A stretch of DNA of 64,000 bases from Bacillota bacterium (lineage in GTDB: Bacteria; Bacillota; Clostridia; Christensenellales; Christensenellaceae). The position numbers were made by a program, and so were the translations under genes. The stretch spans positions 124,001 to 188,000 of the forward strand of contig JAEWMJ010000057.1 of NCBI GenBank assembly GCA_023393165.1, written 5' to 3'. This document shows, in pieces, positions 1-7,746 of this stretch; within the stretch, counting starts at the first letter, position 1; each line of letters opens with the position of its first letter. The notes under the pieces are model-generated. The model had not been told where the DNA came from. It made no database searches and saw nothing but the letters and a program-made list of their open reading frames with translations.

Positions 1-2
1 AA

Positions 3-1313
3 ATGAATCAGCTGATCCATTTGATAGAAAAAAATATTTTCAGCTTTAAAATTAACGAAAGCCTGTTTGACACGGTATTATTGATGTGCGAGATCATTAA
101 CGCGAAAGAACCCTATCTGATCGGCAACCTTTACGCAATATGCCATTGGGCCGTTAAAATAGCAAAATATCTGAACCTTCCGGCAAAAGACATACAAAAG
201 CTGCAGCTGGTAACGCTGATGCACGATCTTGGGAAGATATACATTGATGACAGAATCCTGAATAAAAAAGGAAAATTGACCTCGCAGGAATACGAAATCA
301 TGAAAACGCGCGTCATTCACAGCTACGAGATCGCTTTAAAGCTGGCCCAGTTATACGAACTGGAAGACATTCCGCAAATCATACTGAGCTACCAGGAACG
401 GATCGACGGAAACGGTTATCCGAACGGCATTATGGGGCAAGACATACCTGTGTTAAGCAAAATTCTTCTGGTGGCCAAAGCCCTTGTATCGATGCTCACC
501 AACAAGCAATACAGAAATGCCAAACCGATCGACGAAATCATTAATGAATTCAAGATCTATTCCAATACCCAATTTGACGCCGATGTCGCCGAAGCCGCCA
601 TACTTTTGCTTATATACGAAAAAGACGAATATAACGACTGTTTTGAAGGAATAGGCAATTATGTAACAATGAATATCACCCTGAAAAGCCATGATCCGGA
701 AGTCATTACCATGTGGGGCAATATTCGAAAAACCGGCAATTCGTATGTTTTCTCTTCAGTAGGAAGAATACCCGACTTTAAAATCAGCCAGGTCGCAGGA
801 TGCGATATCTATCTGAACATCAACGAAAGAATTTATCACTTCAAACCGGTTTTGCAAAACATCACTTTTAATAAAATTCTGATATCGGATATAGAGATAC
901 AAAATGAGGATAAATCGGTTTCAATAAAATGGTTTTTGGAAGGAAATTTTATACCAAGAACAAGAAGCCCGTTTAAGATATTCATCAATTTATTCGGCGG
1001 CGATTTTCTTGACTTTTATGTTTTTGATGCCGAAGTTCCCGAACCCATTACGAATGGGATCATTCAGATCAGCTTAAGCGACGGCAAGGATACCAATCTG
1101 CCCGGCGTAATCGTTTTTAGGCAACAGTTGGAAGACAAAGTTTTTTATAGATTTAAATACGCCAATGTTTCGAATTCGGTCAGCAGGGAAGTGTTTTCGA
1201 GTATTTTCAGGAAGCAGCTTGAGATCCGGAATCTCATTAAAGACACAAATTATTTTAAAACGGCCGCTCCATACGCCTCCAGGAAACGCAGGCAGGATTT
1301 CCTGAATGTTTGA
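3..1313 (+). CDS. HD-GYP-like domain fused to a YcgR/PilZ-like domain
   Basis: The protein has 436 residues. An HD-GYP-type fold fills roughly residues 35-205, with HD at 74-75 in LMHDLGKI and the GYP signature at 138-140. The C-terminal half (about 215-425) resembles YcgR: a beta-rich N-terminal part followed by a PilZ-like barrel and helix ending in SSIFRKQLEIRN. HD-GYP proteins hydrolyse cyclic di-GMP and PilZ domains bind it, so a cyclic di-GMP signalling role is likely. Two features look degenerate. The usual HHE before the DGxGYP motif reads SYQE, so metal ligands are missing. The PilZ RxxxR and DxSxxG motifs are not intact either. It may therefore be a receptor or scaffold rather than an active phosphodiesterase. 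The ATG at base 3 is at the window edge, so an upstream start cannot be excluded. Confidence 0.75.
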   Translation: MNQLIHLIEKNIFSFKINESLFDTVLLMCEIINAKEPYLIGNLYAICHWAVKIAKYLNLPAKDIQKLQLVTLMHDLGKIYIDDRILNKKGKLTSQEYEIMKTRVIHSYEIALKLAQLYELEDIPQIILSYQERIDGNGYPNGIMGQDIPVLSKILLVAKALVSMLTNKQYRNAKPIDEIINEFKIYSNTQFDADVAEAAILLLIYEKDEYNDCFEGIGNYVTMNITLKSHDPEVITMWGNIRKTGNSYVFSSVGRIPDFKISQVAGCDIYLNINERIYHFKPVLQNITFNKILISDIEIQNEDKSVSIKWFLEGNFIPRTRSPFKIFINLFGGDFLDFYVFDAEVPEPITNGIIQISLSDGKDTNLPGVIVFRQQLEDKVFYRFKYANVSNSVSREVFSSIFRKQLEIRNLIKDTNYFKTAAPYASRKRRQDFLNV

Positions 1314-1316
1314 AAA

Positions 1317-2057
1317 TCAGCGGACAACTGCCGAATAATTTCCGGAAAACGGGCTTTTGCGCAGAGCAAGCGAAAAAAGGTAAGGATACTTTTCATTTAA
1401 ATGTTTCATATAAAATATCCATTCCACCACAAGCAAACGGTATGCCCGTTCGATATCGCCGGACAAATGGTCCAGGTCCGTCCCCGGAAGAGAAGAAAAA
1501 TCCTCTCTGTTTTTAAATTCGTCCATCACATGGTAAACCGCCCAAAGCATGGATGTAAACCGGTTGTTTTCCAGAAGGTTCGGATTCTGGAACATGCCGA
1601 GGATCATGTCTTTCTTTCCGTATAAAAAATCACTTGTTTCCATAAGATTTCCGGCGCGGCTGTCCGCATGAAAGGGATAACGCATCACGGCGTCCGCCGC
1701 GCTCTTAAAATCCCCGGAGGCGTATGCCCCGCTGATTTGGAGCCGGTCCAAAATCCCTTCCGGATTGGTTATAAACGGATTCATACGGCGGATGGCTTCC
1801 GACCCGAGTTCGCTGAAAAACGCGCTTACCACAATGTTGATTTCATCCAGCCTCTCCCGTTTTTCCCGCGCCTTCATGATTCCGTCCAATATCAGCGTAA
1901 CAAACAATACCTGCAGGGGCAGAAACGCCAGATCCTGAAAAAAGTAAAATCCCGACTGGTCCGGCCGGTGGAATATGGTGATCTGCAGCCAGTAGAATAA
2001 TATTGAAAAGCCGGTTAAGACAGCCGCAACCGCAAGTTTTCCAAATGGTTTCTTCAA
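1317..2057 (-). CDS. Two-TM membrane protein of unknown function
   Basis: The protein has 246 residues. Two hydrophobic helices lie near the N-terminus (about residues 8-28 and 40-60), in an arrangement typical of small membrane anchors, and are followed by a charged linker (MKAREKRERLDE) and a cytoplasmic, mostly helical domain of about 180 residues. I do not recognise the family, and no catalytic motif is visible. It is convergent with the HD-GYP gene, whose stop is only three bases away, and lies 22 bp downstream of the nitroreductase gene on the same strand, so the two may be cotranscribed. Confidence 0.6.
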   Translation of the reverse strand: MKKPFGKLAVAAVLTGFSILFYWLQITIFHRPDQSGFYFFQDLAFLPLQVLFVTLILDGIMKAREKRERLDEINIVVSAFFSELGSEAIRRMNPFITNPEGILDRLQISGAYASGDFKSAADAVMRYPFHADSRAGNLMETSDFLYGKKDMILGMFQNPNLLENNRFTSMLWAVYHVMDEFKNREDFSSLPGTDLDHLSGDIERAYRLLVVEWIFYMKHLNEKYPYLFSLALRKSPFSGNYSAVVR

Positions 2058-2079
2058 GCAGTTTTCCTCCGCAACAAAT

Positions 2080-2901
2080 CTATTCGCCCGTATTCCATGT
2101 CCTGATATATTCGAGTCCGCCTACCGCACGCATGCTTTCCATATATTCCCATTTGCCGGGCAGGCGGAGGCTCTCCGCCATCAGCTCAAAGTGGCACATG
2201 GCTATGCCGATGTCGTTTTTCTGTACGTCTATGGGCAGCGCGTCTCCGTAGCCTTTGTTGCGCTTCAGGCAGAAATGAAACCCGTTTTGGTCCGCAATCA
2301 ACCTCCAGGGCTGTTTGTTTGATGCGGACGGCGCGAGCCTGACCATTTCGAGCGGAAGCGCAAAGTCCCCAGCCGCAGCCTGCGTCAGCGGAACGCCGGG
2401 CTTTCCGTCAAAGAAAAGCTCTTCCCAGGGTTTTCGCTTATCCGCACTCACAACACGCCGCACAAGTCCTTCTTTGAAACCGATATTCTTCGCGTATCCA
2501 ACCGGGGAAGCCACGGCAACCAGTTCGTCCGGAGCAAGGCCGACCATCTGGTCAAGCAGTTTGCGGTTGATCCCCGCAAGCCAGCAGGTGCCCAGTCCCA
2601 GACCGGTTGCAAAAAGGATGATTTTTTCAAATTCAAAGCCGAAGTCCGTAATATCGCCGTTTTTATTCATGATCCCGACAACATAGTTTTGAGCCCCGGC
2701 TATCATCCCGTAGCTGCCCACCTTTCCATTCGTGTCCTTCTGTTCAAGATATACGAAACGGAAATTGCTGTTTTTTTGATTGCACTCTTCTAAAAAAGCT
2801 TTCAGCTTTTCCAGTTTCGGCGCTTCTATCGCCTTGTCTCCGTAAGCCCGGCAGGACCTGCGTTCTCTGATTATTTTCTCCAGCGGTTTTTCCCATTCCA
2901 T
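2080..2901 (-). CDS. Nitroreductase family protein
   Basis: The protein has 273 residues. It opens with the family signature IRERRSCRAYGDKAI (about residues 10-25), the segment that contacts the FMN phosphate. It also has the GLGTCWLAG segment and a later SASNKQPWR motif (about 192-200), both conserved in flavin-dependent nitroreductases. The double layout, with a signature-like R-S-x-R near the start and a SxSNxQPW segment in the second half, matches the putative TM-nitroreductase group. These are FMN-dependent NAD(P)H oxidoreductases; the substrate cannot be told from sequence. The start is ATG at 2901 with an AGGAG-like ribosome site. The gene precedes the two-TM protein gene on the minus strand. 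Confidence 0.8.
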   Translation of the reverse strand: MEWEKPLEKIIRERRSCRAYGDKAIEAPKLEKLKAFLEECNQKNSNFRFVYLEQKDTNGKVGSYGMIAGAQNYVVGIMNKNGDITDFGFEFEKIILFATGLGLGTCWLAGINRKLLDQMVGLAPDELVAVASPVGYAKNIGFKEGLVRRVVSADKRKPWEELFFDGKPGVPLTQAAAGDFALPLEMVRLAPSASNKQPWRLIADQNGFHFCLKRNKGYGDALPIDVQKNDIGIAMCHFELMAESLRLPGKWEYMESMRAVGGLEYIRTWNTGE

Positions 2902-3022
2902 TGATCAATACCTCTCCTTCAGAAATATTTTAAACAAAACTCTACACTCTAAAAACAATTATTTATATTGATGATACACCCATATAATACCGCTTACAAT
3001 AATACTTTATCAATCTGCCGAT

Positions 3023-3053
3023 AAAAAAAACGCCCGGATACCGGACGCTTTTT
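3023..3053 (-). terminator. Terminator after rsgI
   Basis: A GC-rich stem (GCGTCCGG-TAT-CCGGGCGT, one mismatch) is followed on the minus strand by eight T residues. It lies 16 bp past the rsgI stop and closes the sigI-rsgI transcript. Confidence 0.75.
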
Positions 3054-3068
3054 AGGGTGTGTATAAAT

Positions 3069-4148
3069 TTATTTATTTTTATTTCCATTGTTGCCTTTAT
3101 CGTTATTCTGTTGGCCGTTGCCCTTTTCAGAAGTATCATTCTGTTTATCCTTATTGGAATTGGCATTGGCGGTTTCAGACGGGGCGCTGCCTGCGGATTG
3201 AGTTGCGCTGGCTGTAGGCGCCGCAGCCTCACCGGAAGAGTTTTTGCCTTTGTCCTTATCTTTATCCTTTTCCTTCCCGTTAACCGCGCTCTCCGAAGGC
3301 TGGCTTTGCGTCTGCAGATTCTGCTGCTGATCTCCAGTAGCGGGGGATCCTGTTGGCGCAGCCTCATTTTCATCGCCGGTATCGGTAGTTCTGTTCAACT
3401 TGTCTTCTTTTTTGTTTTCTTTTATTTGCTTCATGATGTCCTTCACAGGACGGTCAATCCAATCTGTTATCACAATGCTGTCCGGATCATCCGTACTTGC
3501 CTGCAGCTTTTCAATCAGATTCAGCTTGCCCGGCGTCACTTCCAGGCCTTGTGCTTCCAATTCCTGTGCTTCCAGTACGCGCTCGCGTCCAACGCCCATA
3601 ATCTCAAGATCGGCCTGAACGCCGTCTTGATTCAACTGGTCCTGCGCTCCGTCCTGGATCGCATCCTGCAATTCTCCGGATTTATCTTCATTTTCGCTGT
3701 ACGTTGCGATCACAACGCCGCCCTGCCCGTCGTCCATAAAAAATCCTTCGTTGCTGATTTCATTCAGGGTCTCGCGCACCGCATCATTGATATTCTTGCC
3801 TTTCAGCTCAATATTCGAAAGAACCTTTTTTCCGTCTTCATTTATACCGTCCGCTTTCAGCACTTTATCAAAACGGTTTACCGTATAGGCTATGGACGGA
3901 TTTACATCCAGGCTTACATAGGAATACGGATCATTGTAGGCATACGCCGTTGCCCCTGCAGTGGATACAACGGCTGCCACAACAACTGCCATTGCCACCA
4001 TTTTCTGTTTAAAACGATTGTTACTTTCATTTTTCAAGTATACCACCTGCCCGATCTCATAATTTTGATTTGCGACACGGACTATCGAACCGTCATCATA
4101 CAGGGCGGCAGCATGTTTATTTTTAATTTCAACAATAACTGCTTTCAC
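3069..4148 (-). CDS. rsgI: RsgI-type membrane anti-sigma factor
   Basis: The protein has 359 residues from a GTG start at 4148. The start is supported by AGGAGA seven bases upstream and by the position one base after the sigI stop; a longer frame reaching 4208 would overlap sigI. Layout: cytoplasmic RsgI N-domain (1-45), one transmembrane helix (about 50-70), an extracytoplasmic domain beginning YVSLDVNPSIAYTVN, then a long low-complexity tail rich in Ser, Asn, Lys, Asp and Gln. In studied RsgI proteins the Asn-Pro at this position (here 83-84) undergoes autoproteolysis, after which regulated intramembrane proteolysis frees SigI. There is no carbohydrate-binding or glycosidase module as in cellulolytic clostridia, so the tail is probably a wall-spanning sensor or linker. 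Confidence 0.88.
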   Translation of the reverse strand: MKAVIVEIKNKHAAALYDDGSIVRVANQNYEIGQVVYLKNESNNRFKQKMVAMAVVVAAVVSTAGATAYAYNDPYSYVSLDVNPSIAYTVNRFDKVLKADGINEDGKKVLSNIELKGKNINDAVRETLNEISNEGFFMDDGQGGVVIATYSENEDKSGELQDAIQDGAQDQLNQDGVQADLEIMGVGRERVLEAQELEAQGLEVTPGKLNLIEKLQASTDDPDSIVITDWIDRPVKDIMKQIKENKKEDKLNRTTDTGDENEAAPTGSPATGDQQQNLQTQSQPSESAVNGKEKDKDKDKGKNSSGEAAAPTASATQSAGSAPSETANANSNKDKQNDTSEKGNGQQNNDKGNNGNKNK

Positions 4149-4149
4149 T

Positions 4150-4869
4150 TTACGTCTCCTCTCTGATGAACCGCATATACTCCGCCAGGTAGGGATAATC
4201 GCCGGCAAGAATCTCTACCGCCGCTATTATATATTTTCGGTGGTTCTCAAGTAATTTTCGGGGTATATCCGTATTCTTATGAATGACCTTTATTGGAAGT
4301 AATTTGGAAGCTTTTAATTGTTCCAGTATAATCGGATTTTTCAAAATAAACCGGACCGCTTTCGCGCAGGCGGCTTTTGTCTTATATGATTTAGGGGAAC
4401 AAGCGGTAAGATCGAAAAAAGAAAACCCATACGTGCCGAATGCTTCGTTAGCACTGTCTATTTCATAACAAAGATTTTTTTGATCTTCCCCGTCAGACGA
4501 TGCAATTCTTCCCGTAATCTCGTTCTTTATACTTGCAGTGTTTTCCTCAGCCTCTCCGTCGCCGAAAAGTCCCGGGTCAACCGAAAACTCAGCTTCCTTC
4601 CGTTTTTGGGACCTTTTATAATCCGCGCATCTGCGTTTGATCACAAGCCCGGCAAAAGAAAGAAAAGAGCCTTTATCAATGGAATAGTCGAAAACAGCCT
4701 CGGAAAAAGCCGTAAGCGAAACAGACCATTCGTCATCCGTCCTGTAAACGAATTTGCCGGTACATTTAGACGCCGTTTTTAAAATAAATGGTTCAAACTG
4801 CCGGATAAAATCATCCAGCTTGATTTCGCCTCTGGCAGCAGAAACTGCCATTTGGTCAATATGCCTCAA
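4150..4869 (-). CDS. sigI: SigI-family alternative sigma factor
   Basis: The protein has 239 residues. The N-terminal part (about 20-100) carries the sigma region 2-like segment with VSLTAFSEAVFDYSIDKGSF. The C-terminal part contains the SigI-specific signature IPRKLLENHRKYIIAAVEI followed by GDYPYLAEYM. SigI factors direct heat or cell-wall stress genes in Bacillus and polysaccharide-degradation genes in some clostridia. The gene is read directly into rsgI (one base between stop and start), the standard arrangement in which the membrane anti-sigma factor holds this sigma factor inactive. The middle region (about 100-140) is less conserved and acidic. I see no autogenous SigI promoter that I can assert. 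Confidence 0.9.
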   Translation of the reverse strand: MRHIDQMAVSAARGEIKLDDFIRQFEPFILKTASKCTGKFVYRTDDEWSVSLTAFSEAVFDYSIDKGSFLSFAGLVIKRRCADYKRSQKRKEAEFSVDPGLFGDGEAEENTASIKNEITGRIASSDGEDQKNLCYEIDSANEAFGTYGFSFFDLTACSPKSYKTKAACAKAVRFILKNPIILEQLKASKLLPIKVIHKNTDIPRKLLENHRKYIIAAVEILAGDYPYLAEYMRFIREET

Positions 4870-4910
4870 GCTTTTTGCCTCTCCAGTTAGTAAATTGCAT
4901 TGCGGAAATG

Positions 4911-5666
4911 CTATCTTTCTTCTTTGTTTCTGATATAGTTATGGTGCGTGTTGGAATCGCCGATCTTGCGGGACTGAACTTCAAAAATTTTCAGGGACGC
5001 AATAAATGGCGTCAGCTTGGAATACCCGTAGTTTCTGGTATCAAAATCTGGGTACCTTCTGCTGAGCGTACTTCCCACGGCGCCAAGCCCTGCCCAGCCG
5101 TCCTCATCCGATATTTCGGTGACGATTGTCTGGATCGCTTTGATGATCTCCTTTTTGCTGGACATTCCGGCCTTTTGTCCGCCGTTCTTCTCGGTTTCTT
5201 CTACATGGTTTTTCGCAACGTTCGTGGTCGCCGATTCAAGCACTTCCAGGTATTTGAATTTTTCACAGGCCGCGATAAAAGGCGTGGGCGTTTTCTTCTC
5301 ACCCATGCCGACAACATACATGCCGGCCTCGCGCAGACGGGCGGCAAGTTTTGTAAAATCCCCGTCGCTGGAAACAATGCAGAACCCGTCCACATTCTTG
5401 GAATACAGAATATCCATCGCGTCTATGATCAGCGCGGCGTCCGTGGAATTTTTACCGGTCGTATAATTATACTGCTGAATGGGGGTTATGGAAAAATTCA
5501 GAAGAACGTTTTTCCACGATGCAAGCTGCGGTTTTGTCCAATCCCCGTAAATTCTCTTATACGTCGGCGTCCCGTGATTGGATATCTCATCGAAAATAAA
5601 TTTTATATATTTGGACGATACATTATCGGCGTCAATCAAAACAGCGATATTCTTATCACTTTCCAT
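4911..5666 (-). CDS. NYN-domain (PIN-like) RNase with OST-HTH/LOTUS domain
   Basis: The protein has 251 residues. The N-terminal NYN domain (about 5-145) shows the acidic catalytic pattern AVLIDADNVS near the start, KNSTDAALIIDAMD in the middle and CIVSSDGDFTKLA further on. This is the four-Asp arrangement of PIN-like ribonucleases such as LabA/DUF88 proteins. The C-terminal 80 residues (about 165-245), including VGSTLSRRYPDFDTRNYGYSKL, form an OST-HTH/LOTUS RNA-binding domain. The combination points to a ribonuclease acting on structured or G-rich RNA; the specific target is unknown. The start is ATG at 5666 with a GGAG site. It is probably monocistronic. Confidence 0.88.
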   Translation of the reverse strand: MESDKNIAVLIDADNVSSKYIKFIFDEISNHGTPTYKRIYGDWTKPQLASWKNVLLNFSITPIQQYNYTTGKNSTDAALIIDAMDILYSKNVDGFCIVSSDGDFTKLAARLREAGMYVVGMGEKKTPTPFIAACEKFKYLEVLESATTNVAKNHVEETEKNGGQKAGMSSKKEIIKAIQTIVTEISDEDGWAGLGAVGSTLSRRYPDFDTRNYGYSKLTPFIASLKIFEVQSRKIGDSNTHHNYIRNKEER

Positions 5667-5772
5667 TTATATTCTCCTTTTATCCGAATATTAAAATTAT
5701 AACATATTTTATCCAAAACATAAAACTTTTAAATAATTCCCCGTTCAGTTGATTTTTTCGGCATTTGATTGT

Positions 5773-5804
5773 AAAAAAAAAAAGAGAGCCTGTGCTCTCT
5801 TTTA
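5773..5804 (-). terminator. Terminator after the zinc-ribbon gene
   Basis: A GAGAGC-acag-GCTCTC stem is followed on the minus strand by a run of eleven T residues. It begins five bases after the stop codon of the small zinc-ribbon gene. Confidence 0.85.
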
Positions 5805-5808
5805 AATT

Positions 5809-5991
5809 CTACCATCTGTTGGATGAATTTCTGTTTCCATAATTGTTTCTCTGCTGTTTTCTTGCTTTTCTGCAAGCAGGGCATCTTTGCGGTTCGTTTT
5901 CAAAACCTTTTTCTTTGTAGAATGCCTGCTCGTTTTCGGTGAAAATGAATTCAGCGTTGCAGTCTTTGCATATTAACGTTTTGTCTGCCAT
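5809..5991 (-). CDS. Small zinc-ribbon protein
   Basis: The protein has 60 residues. It has two CxxC knuckles, CKDC near residue 8 and CPAC near residue 38, separated by a conserved FIFTENEQAFYKEKGFENEP segment, and a basic Asn-rich tail. This is the probable zinc-ribbon domain family of short stand-alone proteins in Bacillota. A nucleic-acid or protein adaptor role is likely but unproven. A strong AAGGAGG site precedes the ATG, and the gene has its own terminator, consistent with a highly expressed single gene. Confidence 0.8.
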   Translation of the reverse strand: MADKTLICKDCNAEFIFTENEQAFYKEKGFENEPQRCPACRKARKQQRNNYGNRNSSNRW

Positions 5992-6151
5992 AAAAAAATA
6001 CCTCCTTAATTATTCGATTTAACAGGTTCTTGACATATCTCTCAAATAACTTGGAAGAGTATTTTGGAAGAGGCAAAAACATATTAAAACCACAGCTTTT
6101 AGCTGCATGTCCATTATAGCACAACCTGCAATAAATGCAAGCATTAATACA

Positions 6152-6178
6152 AAAGACGCGCATAAGCGCGTTTTTTAG
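6152..6178 (-). terminator. Hairpin after the HAAS gene
   Basis: A perfect ACGCGC-TTAT-GCGCGT stem lies ten bases past the HAAS-gene stop. On the minus strand it is followed only by CTTTT, and on the plus strand by six T residues, so it may work in both directions. Confidence 0.55.
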
Positions 6179-6187
6179 ATATTCTTT

Positions 6188-7222
6188 TTAAAATTCCCTG
6201 TACGTTACGCTGTACCTTACCGCATGGTAGAATACCTTGACGGTATCCACAATAAACCCCAGCACCAAGAGCCAGACAAAGACCGTTTTGAATATATTCA
6301 CAAAGAATGCAAGATCAAAATCGGATGACATCCCGAATGCGTGTATGGAGGTGAGCGTGGAAACAAAATCAGGATTCCATATGGCCGGATTGGTAAACAG
6401 GAGCACAGCCATCACGAGAGACACGATATTTATGAGAGTCACCGAAATTGCAAGCGTCATATTATACCGCCCAAACAGCAAACGCACGAATTCCTTTGCG
6501 ATTCCCAGCACAAACAGGGTATTGAACACGCTTATAATGCTGGGCCAGATTTCAAGATTGAATATGGGCACAACAGTGAGCTCTTCTCCCGCCACATAAA
6601 CGCTCAGGATCTGAGGGGCAACATTAAATATGATCATGACAATTAAGGTAAATATTATACCCGCAATGGGTTCCGAGCGCCTGATGGTCGCTTTTTCCAC
6701 AGGCACGGGCGGAAGATCCGAAGGCTTCCATTTGTCATCCGGGAATTTAAAATTGATTTTCTTATCACTGTATCTTTCCGCCATCGCAAATCCGAAAGTC
6801 AGCCATGCAAACGCCTGCAGCAGAGCCATAATGATTGATCCTAAAAAGTCGGCTATGCCCGAAACAATATCCGTTGGGGGCGAGGTAACCAGGCTAACGG
6901 TCATGGCTATGATCATACCGAACGCGGTGGCCCCCAAGACGATCTTTAAGATAAAAATATAAAATTCATAATACTGCGGCCCGATCAGATACCGTTTGGA
7001 ATCCCGGTACTTGTTCGCTAGCTCCCACGGCCTTCCAAGTTCCATCAATACGGCGTCAATATCTTCTTTGGTCGGATTGTCCGTCCGCTCGGAGAGCATA
7101 TCTTCTATCAATCCCTGCAGCTCCTTTTTGATATCCTCCCTTTGCCCGGGCGGAAGCCGCCTTACTACCTGGTAGAAATAACGCTCGATAACATCCTTTA
7201 CATACTTCCCATTATTCTCCAT
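6188..7222 (-). CDS. HAAS-domain multi-TM membrane protein
   Basis: The protein has about 344 residues. The N-terminal 80 residues (QVVRRLPPGQREDIKKELQG through ELGRPWELANKYR) form a HAAS (DUF1700-type) helical signalling domain. This is followed by six or seven transmembrane helices in two blocks separated by a Pro/Lys-rich loop. HAAS membrane proteins typically sit next to a PadR regulator, as here. The ATG at 7222 overlaps the padR stop region, so translation is probably coupled; GTG starts at 7234 or 7237 are possible alternatives. The biochemical function of these proteins is unknown; a membrane sensor or permease-like partner for the PadR protein is the usual inference. Confidence 0.75.
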   Translation of the reverse strand: MENNGKYVKDVIERYFYQVVRRLPPGQREDIKKELQGLIEDMLSERTDNPTKEDIDAVLMELGRPWELANKYRDSKRYLIGPQYYEFYIFILKIVLGATAFGMIIAMTVSLVTSPPTDIVSGIADFLGSIIMALLQAFAWLTFGFAMAERYSDKKINFKFPDDKWKPSDLPPVPVEKATIRRSEPIAGIIFTLIVMIIFNVAPQILSVYVAGEELTVVPIFNLEIWPSIISVFNTLFVLGIAKEFVRLLFGRYNMTLAISVTLINIVSLVMAVLLFTNPAIWNPDFVSTLTSIHAFGMSSDFDLAFFVNIFKTVFVWLLVLGFIVDTVKVFYHAVRYSVTYREF

Positions 7223-7568
7223 CCCTTTTTTCACCACTTTCCAATAAACTATTCATACTGTCCACCATGCCGGCCCATTCGCTGCAGAGTCTTTTGTATA
7301 CTTCCAGACCTTTTTTACTTAAAACATAATATTTTCGGGGCTTTGTTCCGGAAACTTCCCACTCGCCGCTTAAAAGGCCCTGTTTTTCAAGCCTGCGCAA
7401 CAGCGGGTATAATGTGCCCGCCTCTATCCTTACGTTTTTTTCTTCCAGGCTCTGCACCAGTGAGTATCCGTAAGTCGGGCGGTCCAGCTGGCTCAAGACA
7501 CTCAGTACGAGCGTTCCTCTTCTAAGTTCTAAAAGCAGATTTTCCACAATTTCCGTGGTATCGTCCAT
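7212..7568 (-). CDS. PadR-family transcriptional regulator
   Basis: The protein has 118 residues from ATG 7568, which has a GGTGGTGA ribosome site. A longer frame to 7658 would run through the promoter and is rejected. The winged-helix core is clear: RRGTLVLSVLSQLDRPTYGY, SLEEKNVRIEAGTLYPLLRR and GLLSGEWE, then the wing PRKYYVLSKKG. PadR proteins are dimeric repressors that commonly control the adjacent membrane gene and themselves. The promoter upstream contains a near-perfect palindrome between -35 and -10, which fits autorepression (see the promoter entry). Confidence 0.9.
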   Translation of the reverse strand: MDDTTEIVENLLLELRRGTLVLSVLSQLDRPTYGYSLVQSLEEKNVRIEAGTLYPLLRRLEKQGLLSGEWEVSGTKPRKYYVLSKKGLEVYKRLCSEWAGMVDSMNSLLESGEKRDGE

Positions 7569-7589
7569 CCTTATCACCACCTTGATGTC

Positions 7590-7619
7590 ATTATACTGTA
7601 CGACGTACACTATTGTCAA
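7590..7619 (-). promoter_or_regulatory. padR promoter with embedded palindromic operator
   Basis: On the minus strand TTGACA (7614-7619) and TATAAT (7590-7595) are separated by 18 bp, both perfect consensus. The spacer contains the palindrome TGTACG-T-CGTACA (7597-7609); with one unpaired base each side, the outer ATA/TAT also pair (7593-7613). An operator that blocks polymerase here would give autoregulation of the padR-HAAS operon. Confidence 0.85.
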
Positions 7620-7695
7620 TGTAATACTATTAATTTTTTTATAATATTTTTGATCCAACTTTATTGTTGGTTGTCCAGTTTGTTTTTATCTAATT

Positions 7696-7725
7696 TAAAA
7701 ACCCGCCGGTTAAAAAACCGCCGGG
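7696..7725 (-). terminator. Terminator after the DUF255 gene
   Basis: An eleven-pair stem with one mismatch (ACCCGGCGGTT / AACCGGCGGGT on the minus strand) is followed by TTTTT. It lies between the DUF255 stop at 7747 and the padR promoter. Confidence 0.75.
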
Positions 7726-7746
7726 TCATCATAAAATGAAATGCCG

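Noticed and set aside
3057..4166. Long plus-strand frame of 369 codons opposite rsgI
   Set aside because: It is the mirror of the low-complexity rsgI coding sequence, has no ribosome site, and its composition (Ile/Phe/Cys runs) is that of an antisense shadow.
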